This document shows positions 1 through 9,850 of a stretch of 49,983 nucleotides of DNA, one piece after another. The stretch is from assembly GCA_014904845.1 (NCBI GenBank), contig MU119544.1:1-49983 (forward strand), written 5' to 3'. Origin of the DNA: Acephala macrosclerotiorum (lineage: Eukaryota > Ascomycota > Leotiomycetes > Helotiales > Mollisiaceae). Position 1 is the first letter of the stretch. Every line of letters starts with the position of its first letter. The translations under genes were made by a program, and so were the position numbers. Under the pieces are notes generated by a model. The model saw only the letters and a list, made by a program, of their open reading frames with translations. It did no database searches and was not told the origin of the DNA.

Positions 1-288
1 AAATCAGTGGACAATGCACCTAATGACTTCAAGAATGAGCATAAGATCAAGCAATTGAAGCCTAGGCACCCTGCTAACTCTCCAGACCTCAATCCTATTG
101 AGAGGATCTGGCGCAAATTCAAGTAACGAGTCAAGAAGAGGAAGCCTACTAATCAGGCTGATTTAAGGCGCTATATTGAAGAGGAGTGGGAGAAGATCAC
201 TGTGCAGGACATCAATAAGGAGATTGAGAAGATGGTAGAAGCTGTGAGCGAGTGTATTGATAGAGATGGAGATATAACCTCATTTTGA
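1..288 (+). pseudogene. Tc1/mariner transposase, C-terminal relic
   Basis: Frame 1 from the window edge reads the end of a DDE transposase: a V-D-N-A-P stretch holding the second catalytic Asp (residue 4), then P-A-N-S-P-D-L-N-P-I-E with the third acidic residue of the Tc1/mariner catalytic triad, then W-R-K-F-K. A TAA at 124-126 follows directly; the same frame stays open after it for another 53 codons, with charged helical sequence, to TGA at 286-288. The family normally continues here, so the TAA is a nonsense change, most simply CAA to TAA. The 5' part lies outside the window. No terminal inverted repeat was found downstream. Confidence 0.8.
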
Positions 289-587
289 TGGGTAGGAGGG
301 GTTGTTTTTGTAGCCTAAATTGGCATAGCAACGTTAGTTTCACGGTCATAAATTTTATCCGCCTCGGATAGTGCTTGTGGGTACTCGGCTCGGCCCGGTA
401 ACCGAGAATTCATGGGCCCAAGCGAGCCCAAAGAGATCGCTGAGCGCGAGTATCGCCAAGGGCCATGAAGTGGATTCCTATTTCTCCGAGAGTATGATGT
501 CAATTTCCACGCAGTATTGAGGTTAGCAGCTTCACTACTTTGAATCCTGCTAAAGCTGGATGGTGAGGCTCAATATATCTGCAATTC

Positions 588-888
588 CTAGTGCTGGATT
601 CTGATTAGTGCTTGAATACGACGAGCAGCCAAATATAACATCCACTCTTTTCCTAACCACTCTGGTGTCGAGAAACATTTATCTCCGGGTTCGCGGGTCA
701 TCTCTTCTGCATCAGGACACATCATAGGATGAAATATATGCGCTAGCGCTCAATGAGGTTCTCCTTCCGATGCCACGCAGGCAGCCTTGGGGGCTGGAAA
801 ATAACCTTCTTCGATAAGGAAAAGACGTTCCCCATTCTTCTATGTATCTCGGATCATCGAAAAATTTGAGATTCTCAAATCTGTAAGA
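588..888 (-). pseudogene. coding relic of unknown family
   Basis: On the minus strand two good coding stretches are joined by frame changes. The first (about 888-815) reads F-E-N-L-K-F-F-D-D-P-R-Y-I-E-E-W-G-T-S-F; the second (about 700-588) reads P-D-A-E-E-M-T-R-E-P-G-D-K and then W-L-G-K-E-W-M-L-Y-L-A-A-R-R-I-Q before a TAG. Between them all three frames look protein-like in pieces but carry stops. No start codon or splice pattern rescues one reading frame, so I call it a decayed gene. The family is not recognised; the call rests only on amino-acid composition and local conservation-like patterns. Confidence 0.35.
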
Positions 889-1199
889 CTACATAGCCTT
901 TCTCCTGCACGGCTTTGCTTGTATACTTGCTACGTTAATTGTTGAGAATGTTTTTTAAGCGTTACGCCGCCAGAGCCGCGATCAGGGATAGCACTCAGAT
1001 CTGTGCGAGCTGCTATGCAGTGTGCAGTGAGTTCTCTTTCTCTTGTGAAGTGCTCAATCCAGTCTCCCACTCATGATATTAGCACTTTGCACTGCTTTCA
1101 ATCTCCGGGCTTGCCTGGACTTTGCTTTGCTCAATCTGGACCCAGGAAATTTCGTGCAATGCATAGGAGAAAACAGAAGTTCGAGACAGGACTAGGAAA

Positions 1200-2055
1200 T
1201 TGAAAGCTCAGATAGTTAGCTATAAAGAACGAACGCTAACGCGGCAACAATCATCTGCAGATGCAGCGTATCTTCAAGCCCAAGTATACGGCGAAACGCC
1301 AGTTCTTTGCGAAGCCGACAATGCATTCTTCCAGAACCTGACAACTTGTCAAACATGCCAGGGCTCGAACTTGGCCGAGATCAGTGTCAATTCTCCCGTG
1401 ACTACTGAATTCGAACCTTTCATATTATACTGCGAGGAACAAAATGCCACCCAGTCAGACAATCCATGGACCTCCGTTGTATCTCAGGCTTCCGCAATAT
1501 CGGCGCTAAACTCGCAGGCTTCGTCCCTAGGATATTCCCTTGTGAACACGGTGACTGGGGCATGTACAACTACCACGTCCCCAGCCACGACTGGGCCTAC
1601 TATGTCGGGTAATGTAGCTCTAAATCACATGTGTGTTCATGTTCTAACAAGCCTTAGCGCCAGCAGCTACATCACCGACGCCAACACCAACAACCAACCC
1701 TACTCCCACTCCCACTCCGCAACCACAGAGTCACGCATGGATAGCAGGCGCTGTTGTAGGTCCGCTAGCAGCTGTAGCAAGCATCTCTCTGGTTTTCTTC
1801 TTCATCCGCCGGCGTCGCCATCACAGACTTGTTCCGACGGAAGAACCAGGGGATGAATCGTACAAAGATAAGGCACAGCTACACTCAGAAAGTCTACCAG
1901 CGAAGCAGGAACTTTCAGGCGATAGCACATACCCAGAACTGGGCGCCAACACCAAGCAAATTGCCGAGCTTCCAGGAGTTGAGATCAGCCCTTTGGAACT
2001 TCCCACATCGCCAACTGAGCCGGAAGCCGACCAAGGTGACGCAACTGGGCGTTAG
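1200..2055 (+). CDS. fungal single-pass membrane protein with Cys-rich ectodomain
   Basis: Supported exons are ..1608 and 1658-2055, joined by a 49-bp intron (GTAATG, branch TCTAAC, CTTAG) in matching phase. The first part is an extracellular domain with a C-E-A-D core and a C-Q-T-C pair, then a Thr/Pro-rich stalk. It is followed by one membrane segment (I-A-G-A-V-V-G-P-L-A-A-V-A-S-I-S-L-V-F-F), an R-R-R-R stop-transfer and an acidic tail with repeated E-L-P / E-L-S motifs. This layout is common in ascomycete plasma-membrane or cell-wall-sensing proteins of unknown function. The 5' end is unresolved: 1200 is only where the clear frame begins. Upstream, Cys-rich pieces such as C-A-S-C-Y-A-V-C near 1001 suggest one or more earlier exons carrying the signal peptide, or a frameshifted 5' end. 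Confidence 0.6.
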
Positions 2056-2479
2056 GAAGGGCACACCGAGCTATTAGAAGCTATATCTGCAAATCGCAAT
2101 TAGAAGCATGGGCACGGGTGGTCATCTGTGATGTAATCTGGGCGAGATGTCTTGAGATATATCAGAGCTTTCAATTTCCCTGCCTTGGGAAGGCTCCGCC
2201 GCGGAGTGAGCTGGGCTGTGTTGCTACATCTGGTAAAGTGTCATGGTGTTGACAAACCATGGTCCTCGCCGAAATAAAGGAAGTCCGGGCCAGACTAAGA
2301 AATTAAAGGCGCCGGGGGATATTATCGTCTCCACCAGGGGTCTGCGCGTCTAGTTGAAAGATTCAATGGCTCAAGCAATCTGATCAAAGCTACAGTTTTC
2401 ACGCGAAACAACTCCTCACGCCAAAAATACCTGACTATTTCAACAACGAGATATCGAAGAAGTCCTGGTCTCCTTCCTC
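2056..2479. other. intergenic stretch, nothing recognised
   Basis: Between the membrane-protein gene and the next minus-strand gene I see no supported coding frame, repeat or RNA. Confidence 0.5.
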
Positions 2480-3247
2480 TCATTCTAAGTCCGGAACCTT
2501 ACGAAGGTCGAGGAGTAGTAAAAGCAGTCTGTTCTCAATTCGATGCAGCACCAACCTCTTCTGCACCATCCTCAGGCTGCTCTCGAGACTTTCCGGAATC
2601 AGATCGACTATACTCTCTCTTTCCCTCCTTCTCGCAGACATCCTCACTACATTGACATGTGCAACTACCTCTCCGAGCAGCAGAATGGCAAGTTTCTTGT
2701 GGAGGATATTCAATCCTACAGATATGCCGTCGAGTTGATCAATGGCGTAACTCACTTCTCTTCCATCCTCCATGTTCTCGAGCATGTCAATGGCATAGCC
2801 CAGATGATCTTCGCCGCGCTCCAACCTCCGATTGAGCTGTCTGATTGATGCCTGTGTTGGATCAATCTAAGAAGTTAGTTGACATTTAATCTGTTGGAAT
2901 CAATCTCGGAAAATGGCTCCAGCTTGTCGACCAGCTCGAGCATCTGGTTGTCCTGGACCTTGTTCGCTTCAGGGAGGACGTGTAAGGTTTCGAGAAATGG
3001 AATTTTGGTTTCATTCAGGGCGTTTCCGCAAGGAAGCCTGGCCTCACACCGTTGAAGGATCCCGGAGAGTTGAGAGGATACTTCATGTGCCATATCCAGC
3101 GACGCTTCTATTGCTTCGGGTTGCAGACTGCGGCGGACTCGTATGGTTGTTCCATGGCTTCTCGGACAGTTTGGTATTTGCGATCAGTAGTCGCTTGAGT
3201 TTTGGGGTAGAAACCCGGCTCTAACTCATGGAGGTGATCAGTTGATA
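2480..3247 (-). CDS. orphan helical/coiled-coil protein, possibly decayed
   Basis: Minus-strand coding segments run end to end. One starts just after a CTGTTCAG acceptor near 3247 and reads H-E-L-E-P-G-F-Y-P-K-T then R-E-A-M-E-Q-P-Y-E. After a one-base frame change near 3120 it continues as E-A-I-E-A-S-L-D-M-A-H-E. A last segment from about 2868 (after CTAACTTCTTAG) is strongly helical with many Leu, Glu and Arg and ends in L-R-K-V-P-D-L-E. Joining the last two would need a weak GTCGAC donor (about 65-bp intron), which does keep phase. Because of that donor and the frame change the gene may be dead. The product is not recognised; a coiled-coil role is inference. Confidence 0.4.
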
Positions 3248-4016
3248 CTGAACAGAATCAGATAGGGAAGATTTCCGCGTATCTATGTTGAAGAAGTTCA
3301 TCGTTCATTGTCAATGTGCATCGCACTGGGCTTTCATTGAAATGTGAGAAACTGGAAGGCTCCGTGATTACTTATTGATTTTCAACAAAAAGAGACAAAG
3401 ATGAAGAGCCCACTCCCATGTTCTTGAGCATGTAGTTGCGTGCATTTGAAGATGTCACGCTCAGCTGGGATATTCAAGGGCTCAGGCGAGACTTGGTAAC
3501 TATTAGGGTGGTCACGTGTTTAATGTTATATATATCCTCATCTCACCGCTAGACAGGAATAAGACATCATGAACACACACTTTACACCCACAATACATCC
3601 TTTGCCTGTAATAGTAACTCTCAGTCATATCTTCCGTTGATTTTCAAGCAGATCATTCCGCTGATATCCTTGATGTCTGCTACAGCATCCTTGAGGCCAT
3701 TTCCAAGCTTGAGCCCCTCCAAATCACGATATCCTTGTCACAGAAGGCACCGCCTCCAGGAGAAATCTGAAAAATACAGGTGAATGCCTCTAAATAAGTT
3801 CCTTATCTACTTCACTCTCTCCCCTCACACCCAAAATAGATCATCAATGATTTTTAAAGCAGCTCAGATTGCCGAAGAATGAGCAAAACAAGCACCACAT
3901 CCAACAACCTTCAAGTTACTGTGGATTTGATACTGAATTATGCGGCTGTCTTCTGCTTCATTAAGAACCTTCTTGGCGGTGTGATTTCCCCACCAGTGGC
4001 TCAGTCTTGGATCGAG

Positions 4017-4394
4017 TTAGATGTCGGAGTCTGGCAGGAATGCTTGTGGAGCCTTATGCAGTGTCATTTCCAGTTTGATCGTGTCCCGAAGCAAGAGGAT
4101 ACCGCTTTCTTCCTCCTCAGCCGTGTCAGAAAGCTCTTGATCCTGATCATCTGTTCCACCAGGTGCACCTCTCCCACAAAGTAGTAGATCAAGCTTCGCA
4201 TCCTGTCCATCCATTCTCGCAACCATACGTCGTTCAAAATGATTAAGAATATCTAGCATATCACCAATTGTGCTTTCGTTCCGCTTCAAGGCTCTAGTGA
4301 TCTTCCTAGTACCAGAGCCTGTAATATTGGCGATTAACGATAAGGTCTCATGAGCTACCGTCAGGTCGGATTTGATCGCAGGGAGAGGTTCCAT
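4017..4394 (-). CDS. orphan helical protein, 3' end uncertain
   Basis: An ATG-started 125-codon frame reads M-E-P-L-P-A-I-K-S-D-L and is helical throughout, with an acidic run D-T-A-E-E-E-E-S near residue 92. It may be the first exon of a longer gene. About 270-390 bases further on in the same direction, near 3755-3628, another coding-like piece ends in G-R-Y-D and stop. It contains L-K-D-A-V-A-D-I-K-D-I-S-G. It could also be the 5' end of the gene at 2480-3247. I could not find a clean splice series connecting them. The family is not recognised. The stretch 3248-4016 holds only that piece. Confidence 0.4.
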   Translation of the reverse strand: MEPLPAIKSDLTVAHETLSLIANITGSGTRKITRALKRNESTIGDMLDILNHFERRMVARMDGQDAKLDLLLCGRGAPGGTDDQDQELSDTAEEEESGILLLRDTIKLEMTLHKAPQAFLPDSDI

Positions 4395-5133
4395 AATCTT
4401 TGGGAGATCTTAATTTGTTCCTTTAAGATTCGGTTCCTGATTCTGTTGGCAAACTCGCCGTACTAAAACTCGGGGAGACCTGGGACAGTTTGGAATGGAC
4501 CGATTGAGAATTCTCTATAAGGGAGGATCCTGTTCATATCCAACTATGTCCGACTGATTCTTTGTTTGCCGCCGAGTAGCATCATGTACTCTCATGTGTC
4601 ACAGAATTGATCGTGCATGCCCTAGCCAAAATCCTTGGAGCCCCCCAGTTCGAGCAGCAATTTGAACTAAGACTTTATAACGCGTACACTCTGCTGCTCT
4701 TTGTTTACGTTTCATGCTAGCATCGGAAATGTTCAAGGAACCAATAGCGCTGAAGTTTAGCGACGCAGAGCCTGAATTAGCAAATCGAGTCCCTGAAACG
4801 AGATGTCGTGCGCTGAAATTCGGGGTTGAAGCCTTGAAAGTCTTGCTTGGGACGTGTTCCAGTGCACCAACACGCTGTGCCAATAAAACCCTGTTGAAAT
4901 ACCAGCATGAATTTTGCAAAGGGAAAGTATAAGGTTTGAGATCACAGAGAAAAAAAATTGAACTCATGAGAATAAAGAAAGATTTCAGAAGTGTTTTTAT
5001 AACCTGGCGCCCTCATCTTCCATACGGTGGGTGTGCCGTATCCCAATGTACCACGAAGACAGCGACTTTCAAATCATACTACCTTTCAATCGCTGGAGCT
5101 ACATCGTCTAGCCCGGTACCGTTCCATCAGACT
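4395..5133. other. gap without a supported gene
   Basis: Open frames on both strands here overlap one another and show no family pattern, splice signals or convincing composition. Confidence 0.45.
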
Positions 5134-5796
5134 TCAGCTGAAAAATTCCAAACCTTCCTTTCCAATCTCTCCATCCCCCTGCGCTAAGTCTTCATCACTA
5201 CCCGTCGCAGCTGCCTCCCTCTCCAACTTCTCCATCATCTTCACCACGCTAGAGAACTTCTTAGAAAGATGCGTCATGCACTCAAGATCAGCCTGATCTT
5301 GTACGTAAACCGAGAAGAGAACCGATCGTTGAAAGTTCTCAATGCAGCCAAGCCTATCTTCGAGCCTTTTGATTGCTCCTAAAATAGCCTTCTGATTCGT
5401 TGAAGACTTGCTGGTGGCTTCCTCGACGACCGCTGGAATGTCCTCTGGCTCTAGGGATATGCGCTCTTCTATTCTATCAAGAGTCTTGCGCATGGCGGTC
5501 AACGTCGTTTCAATGCCCTTGAGCCTGGCGTCGTTCGTTCCATCTTCGAGGGCTCGAATGGGCGGAGTAAGCATGCGGCTGTCCAGCGGCATAGGACCCA
5601 GGCCGACTCTTTGGCGATATGGTAACATTTCCATTCTGAAATCTCGTGGGTTTCTAGCATCCACCTCTCTTCCTGCGCCTGAGTTGGGATAAATAGGAGT
5701 GGGGAGGTCGAACGCAGAGCGCTTTTCCTTCTCGTCTGATTTCGGTGTCGGTCCAACCCGAGTGGAGGGGGTGACGGGTGGGTATTTTCCGGACAT
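5134..5796 (-). CDS. orphan coiled-coil protein, 220 aa
   Basis: A single ATG-started frame without introns. Residues 1-75 are Pro/Arg-rich and probably disordered, starting M-S-G-K-Y-P-P-V-T-P-S-T-R. From about residue 85 the protein is helical with heptad spacing of hydrophobic residues (L-K-G-I-E-T-T-L-T-A-M-R-K-T-L-D-R-I-E). It continues to an acidic tail ending G-K-E-G-L-E-F-F-S. No signal peptide, membrane segment or known domain is visible. It is on the same strand as, and in style resembles, the two orphan genes at 4017 and 2480, so the three could be related lineage-specific genes; I did not find a shared motif. Confidence 0.6.
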   Translation of the reverse strand: MSGKYPPVTPSTRVGPTPKSDEKEKRSAFDLPTPIYPNSGAGREVDARNPRDFRMEMLPYRQRVGLGPMPLDSRMLTPPIRALEDGTNDARLKGIETTLTAMRKTLDRIEERISLEPEDIPAVVEEATSKSSTNQKAILGAIKRLEDRLGCIENFQRSVLFSVYVQDQADLECMTHLSKKFSSVVKMMEKLEREAAATGSDEDLAQGDGEIGKEGLEFFS

Positions 5797-6180
5797 GATA
5801 TTGATTTGGGGAGTTTGTGGACTGGATATGTTAATGGTATGTGAGATGATGAAATGTTTAGTGCAGAGATATTAGCAGTGGGAAGAATAGGAGTTTGAGA
5901 TGTATACTTATGCCTTTACTTGAAAGAACCCCTTCGTGAGAGGATGTTTCAAGTTACGGAGAGATGACAGGTAGTTCTTGTACGCCACAGTGTGGCATAC
6001 CGAGAAACAAAGAATTGACAAGGATATCAAGGTCCCAAGACTCTGTGGCAAGAGAACTTCTCGATATGAAATGTTTGACTCCCGGAACATTGAAGAAGAG
6101 ATATATATATATACGAAAAACAGAGAGGCTGAAAAAAACACTCAAAGCAGACAACTAGACATGAGTAAGATGACGAGATA
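5797..6180. other. upstream gap before the MITE
   Basis: Holds the presumed promoter of the minus-strand gene ending at 5796 and a short dinucleotide run (ATATATATAT near 6101-6112). No gene is supported. Confidence 0.4.
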
Positions 6181-6215
6181 CAGTGCCACGTCAAGAGTCT
6201 GAGCCATAAGCGAAA
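6181..6215 (+). repeat. left terminal inverted repeat of the MITE
   Basis: Begins CAGTGCCACG and matches the reverse complement of 6626-6662 with a two-base gap. Confidence 0.85.
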
Positions 6216-6625
6216 ACTCCACCAAAAATAGCCATTTTGCCTCTTTTTCTAAGACTAATATCTTTAGAACCACAACGTGTGTAGACGTAATAATTGCATT
6301 ATTAAATAGGCTTTAAAGAGTTGTTTCTCATCTCTAATTAGGTTTTTAGAGTGTAAGCATAGCGCTCGCATGCCGAGCGATCGAATAAAAAGTGTTTAAA
6401 ATAACCGAAAAACGACCGATTTAACGTGTAAAATCTAGTAATTCGCACTTTAGTATTTTAAAACAATTATTATTCGAGAACATTTATTATAAAATAAAAT
6501 TCGAAGAAACAAAATGATTTTCTATATTCGAAAGTATCTTATACTAAAAAGATATAAGATTTTATAAGCTAGAATATAGTTTTTTTTGAAAGTAATTAAA
6601 TCGCGATTCACGCGTTTTAGGCCCG

Positions 6626-6662
6626 TTTCGCTTAAGTGGCTCAGACTCTTGACGCGTTACTG
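6626..6662 (-). repeat. right terminal inverted repeat of the MITE
   Basis: Read on the minus strand it begins CAGTAACGCG and continues with the core shared with the left end. Confidence 0.85.
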
Positions 6663-6828
6663 TAGCTGTAGCAGTATCCGAACTTATGATATCGAGGCCT
6701 GCAGATAAAGTCTATTCCAAAACGCAACTGGTGTTTCCAATTAGGAGTATACCCAAGTGTCAGTACCCTTCGACAATCATGTGTGCCCCTCTGCGTAATA
6801 TCTCATGCTGGCCCAGATTGCCAATTTC

Positions 6829-7683
6829 CTATAGTCCATCGGCCATCTGCACGTGTTGAACCTCGTCGCGCCAGCTCAAGTAAGCAAGGGCAAGGTCACC
6901 GAGGCAACCCAGCACGCTCTCCACCATCTTATTGCGGAGACCTTGAAGCTCCTCTGCAAGAAGCTCGAAGACAGCGAGGAGGGACCCAGCTTGTGACCAA
7001 GTCACCCATAAACACCAAATGATAAGTCCCGTTATCCAGAGAGGAGGCATCTTCCAATCGAAGCCCATGAAAGATGTTCGATGCCCTCCGGAACTTCGAT
7101 TAGCATCTGCGGGAATGGCCATTGGCTGGATGCTAGTGTGGGCTTGAGGAAGTTGATTTGGGGTACCAGAAACTTCGAGTTCGCGAATAAAATCAGGGCG
7201 TTCCCGTAACAAGGCAGAAGCTTGCTCCAGAAGGTTGAGAACCGGATCAGCAGGGCTTGGAGGATTAACACGCGTGCTGTTGTCGGAACTGCCATCTACG
7301 GCCAATGTGTCCGAGACGCTGGATGCATCCTCATAAAGTGATTCAGAATCCTCAAAGTCGTCGTCTAGTTTTGGTGGGTCGTGATGACTTGCAGGTTCGG
7401 CAGAGGTAGGTCGTCCAGCAACGAGTATGCCTTGCATTCCAACCTCTCCTCTTTCGAGCTCATCGAGACGTGCTATTTCTTGATTCAGACGACAGTTGGC
7501 TTGGAGGCTTTCGTCTGGTGACTCGTTTTCTGCGGCAAGAGCATTCTTAGCTTGTACGAGTTGTTGACGGAGCTGCTCGATTTCTTCCGATGTTAGTTCG
7601 GGCAAAGGCGATGAATCGAATCGACCGGATAGCATATCAGCAACGAGGAAGGAGATCTTGAAGGTGGTTGGATCGACAAACAT
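6829..7683 (-). CDS. orphan tail-region membrane protein with coiled coil, 284 aa
   Basis: One intron-free ATG frame. Residues 25-80 form a likely coiled coil (E-E-I-E-Q-L-R-Q-Q-L-V-Q-A-K). Residues 105-150 are acidic and Ser-rich. A hydrophobic span near residues 214-240 (P-L-W-I-T-G-L-I-I-W-C-L-W-V) looks like one membrane helix. The last 45 residues are amphipathic. It has no N-terminal signal peptide, so a tail-proximal membrane anchor facing the cytosol is likely. No family is recognised. The gene starts about 1.9 kb upstream of the next minus-strand start to its left and lies next to the MITE. Confidence 0.65.
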   Translation of the reverse strand: MFVDPTTFKISFLVADMLSGRFDSSPLPELTSEEIEQLRQQLVQAKNALAAENESPDESLQANCRLNQEIARLDELERGEVGMQGILVAGRPTSAEPASHHDPPKLDDDFEDSESLYEDASSVSDTLAVDGSSDNSTRVNPPSPADPVLNLLEQASALLRERPDFIRELEVSGTPNQLPQAHTSIQPMAIPADANRSSGGHRTSFMGFDWKMPPLWITGLIIWCLWVTWSQAGSLLAVFELLAEELQGLRNKMVESVLGCLGDLALAYLSWRDEVQHVQMADGL

Positions 7684-8208
7684 TCGTGATGTCGCTGTGA
7701 TGCTGGTTTATGGAAGCACAAATAGAGATGTCGAAGAAAGCGATTGGCGCCGACGTCTAATGATGCAGGCAGAAGTCGAAGATAAAGCATTTCTTGCCAT
7801 TCTGGACACATCTGGAGTCGGTATTGGCTTGTTCCATTTGTTTCCGCAAGTTTCCAGTGATGTAGTCAATGAAAGAGTTTGTCGACTACAAAGATCCTCT
7901 CAGGTGCCTATTTCCAAGTTTCGTACGGTCGCACAAAGTATAGGCGTGCTCAAACAAACCAAACAAGCGGAATTAAGAATCATGAAGCATTCGGACGTAA
8001 CACATGCCCAGAAAATTGCAGCGCAAAGTTGGCTGTTCTGAACAAGCGACAACATTTTACTTCGAGGTTTGGGAATGTGCAACCTGGAACCCTCCAACCT
8101 TTCAAGGGACGCCCCTTGAAAATACCACTGCATAGTATGAATCGGGCGTAATCGCAATGGGAAAAAAGAGAAAGAAAAAACAGAAACAATCAACACGGAA
8201 TTCTGCTC
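7684..8208. other. gap without a supported gene
   Basis: An open frame on the plus strand overlaps the start of the 284-residue gene but lacks an ATG and any family pattern. I treat it as antisense noise. Confidence 0.4.
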
Positions 8209-8886
8209 TCAAAATGTCTCACATCTCCGAGAACATTCATATCCCCCTCTTGTAGATCGTAGACATTTGATCGCGATGACAGAGCTTCCGAGAAAATCCT
8301 GATATGCAGCTTTGCGAAAGAAGATTTCGAATGCACCGCCGATTTGGGGACTGATTTGATAGACGCCGTTGATGGGAGGTTTGAAAGAGAAGAAGAGAAA
8401 ATTCCGACATGAGCTGAAATCTGTCGTGAGATGGTGGGGTCCTAGTAGCGATGCAAGAATTTGTTGAATAGCTGAAAATGTCAAGGGATTGCTGCTGGCT
8501 GTCTCGGCGCTGGAGCCAGTGATCGTCCAGTGGCCTTTCAATCCTCCGATCAGGACAAAGTTGATAACAGAAGTTATGAGCAAGCCTGGCATAAGAATGA
8601 ATCTTGACCGAAGAGGCTCAAGACTTTTCTTTGACTGAATAGGGGAGTTAAATTGGGAATGCGTGGGTTGTAGTAACAATGATCGCGTCGCCTCCGACGT
8701 GGTCGAAGTGGAGCGAGGAACCTTCAAGCGATTCAACTTCCACACCGTGAGAAAATAACAGTAGTGTACAGAAAATAGGACAAAAGAAATGCCAACAATG
8801 GCAGAAAGAAGATGAAGATGAAGACATGTTGTTGAGAGGTTCGAGACTTCGAGTTCAACTAGGTTGAAGCTAGTGCAGAGACTCAT
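8209..8886 (-). CDS. putative two-segment membrane protein, 225 aa
   Basis: The first ATG of the frame is at 8886. Two hydrophobic spans are visible, at about residues 20-48 (L-L-S-A-I-V-G-I-S-F-V-L-F-S-V) and 95-115 (P-G-L-L-I-T-S-V-I-N-F-V-L-I-G-G). They are separated by a Ser/Thr-rich loop. The C-terminal third is rich in Phe, Ser and basic residues. No family is recognised. The frame could include an unrecognised intron, and only length and composition support it. Confidence 0.4.
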   Translation of the reverse strand: MSLCTSFNLVELEVSNLSTTCLHLHLLSAIVGISFVLFSVHYCYFLTVWKLNRLKVPRSTSTTSEATRSLLLQPTHSQFNSPIQSKKSLEPLRSRFILMPGLLITSVINFVLIGGLKGHWTITGSSAETASSNPLTFSAIQQILASLLGPHHLTTDFSSCRNFLFFSFKPPINGVYQISPQIGGAFEIFFRKAAYQDFLGSSVIAIKCLRSTRGGYECSRRCETF

Positions 8887-9062
8887 ATAGCCGAAAATAG
8901 CGACTCTCACTTAACGTAAATGTCAGACTAGAAGACAGGGGCAGACCAAGACAGCGGGGTTCAGCGTTGAATGTCTGATGATACAATCGGTGTAGTAGCG
9001 AGGAAATCGGGGATTTGGGGGCAAAAATGTGAGTGCAGACGGATCATCCCTTTGGCGCGATG

Positions 9063-9505
9063 CTATTTACGCACGAGGCAAGTCGACGTCAAATGAATAT
9101 CCTGATTAAAATCGCCCTCAGCCTCTCGCGGGGCTGAGATGAGATTTATAAATACCAGCAGCTCCTCATACTCGGTGTGGAAAGGCGTGAAACTCCATGT
9201 TTCGACTCCCGAGGTCGAAAGCGCTGGTGAAGGATGATAGTCTTCTCCGGTCACGTGCGCCAGCTCACACAGGTTCGGTAGAAGGTCCAGACTTTCGTGG
9301 ACAATGGCATTGTCGACATGGCAGAAAGCCTTTGAATGTTTTCTGATATGCCTCTAGTGCCAGATCCCAAATTGTTTACTAATTTGTTTCTTCTCTCATT
9401 TGGATGTGATGTCTGGAAGTGTCTGCAGCATCGCGGAAGGTTGAGATATTCAAAGCTGAGCAGATTCGGACGGTGCTTGGTCGAGTGACCAATTCCAAAA
9501 TACAT
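9063..9505 (-). CDS. small two-exon orphan gene, 130 aa
   Basis: Exon 1 is 9505-9380 (ATG, 42 codons) and exon 2 is 9329-9063 (89 codons including stop). They join in phase 0 across a 50-bp intron starting GTAAAC and ending CAAAG. Exon 2 reads strongly coding (N-A-I-V-H-E-S-L-D-L-L-P-N-L-C-E-L and T-P-F-H-T-E-Y-E-E-L-L-V). Each exon alone has no good start or end, and the join makes one clean frame. No family or targeting signal is seen. The frame upstream of the ATG is also open for several codons, so the start may be further up. Confidence 0.4.
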
Positions 9506-9850
9506 TTTTCCAGCAGCTTCAGCGGCCAATGGTGAGGACCATTAGCCCAGATCTCTGATAATAAAGAGATTCAAGGACGGAATCCCAAGCTCTACCAGGT
9601 ACAGAGCGGGTAAACCCGTAGTTCGGTCCCAAAATTTCCCTCGACGAAGCAAACCGTTCCAGTTCGCATTGAAATTCCTCAGAGCATCGCTTTCATTGTG
9701 ACTCGACAGTCCGGATGGAAATGCGCACGTTGAAAAGACTCGCGAGCGCCCCTCTCCTCTCCTTTCCTCCAAGAAATCCGCAAACCAAGTTTCCCAAGCA
9801 AGACCCGCGAAGCTACCGACTATCGCCTCAACAACGAAAACACCGCTAAC

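Larger units (their letters stand above)
6181..6662. mobile_element. Tc1/mariner-type MITE, 482 bp
   Basis: The ends are terminal inverted repeats of 35 (left, 6181-6215) and 37 (right, 6626-6662) bases. Both start CAGT and share GTCAAGAGTCTGAGCCA followed by TAAGCGAAA; they differ by a two-base gap and a few substitutions. TA dinucleotides flank the element at 6179-6180 and 6663-6664, as a Tc1/mariner target duplication does. The interior is AT-rich, has no coding capacity and carries many TA-rich runs, consistent with RIP. It is thus a non-autonomous copy that needs a transposase elsewhere. It is unrelated at the sequence level to what is visible of the transposase relic at the left edge. 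Confidence 0.85.

Noticed and set aside
2543..2848. Plus-strand 101-codon frame
   Set aside because: It mirrors the helical minus-strand segment, which continues through acceptor-bounded exons on that strand.
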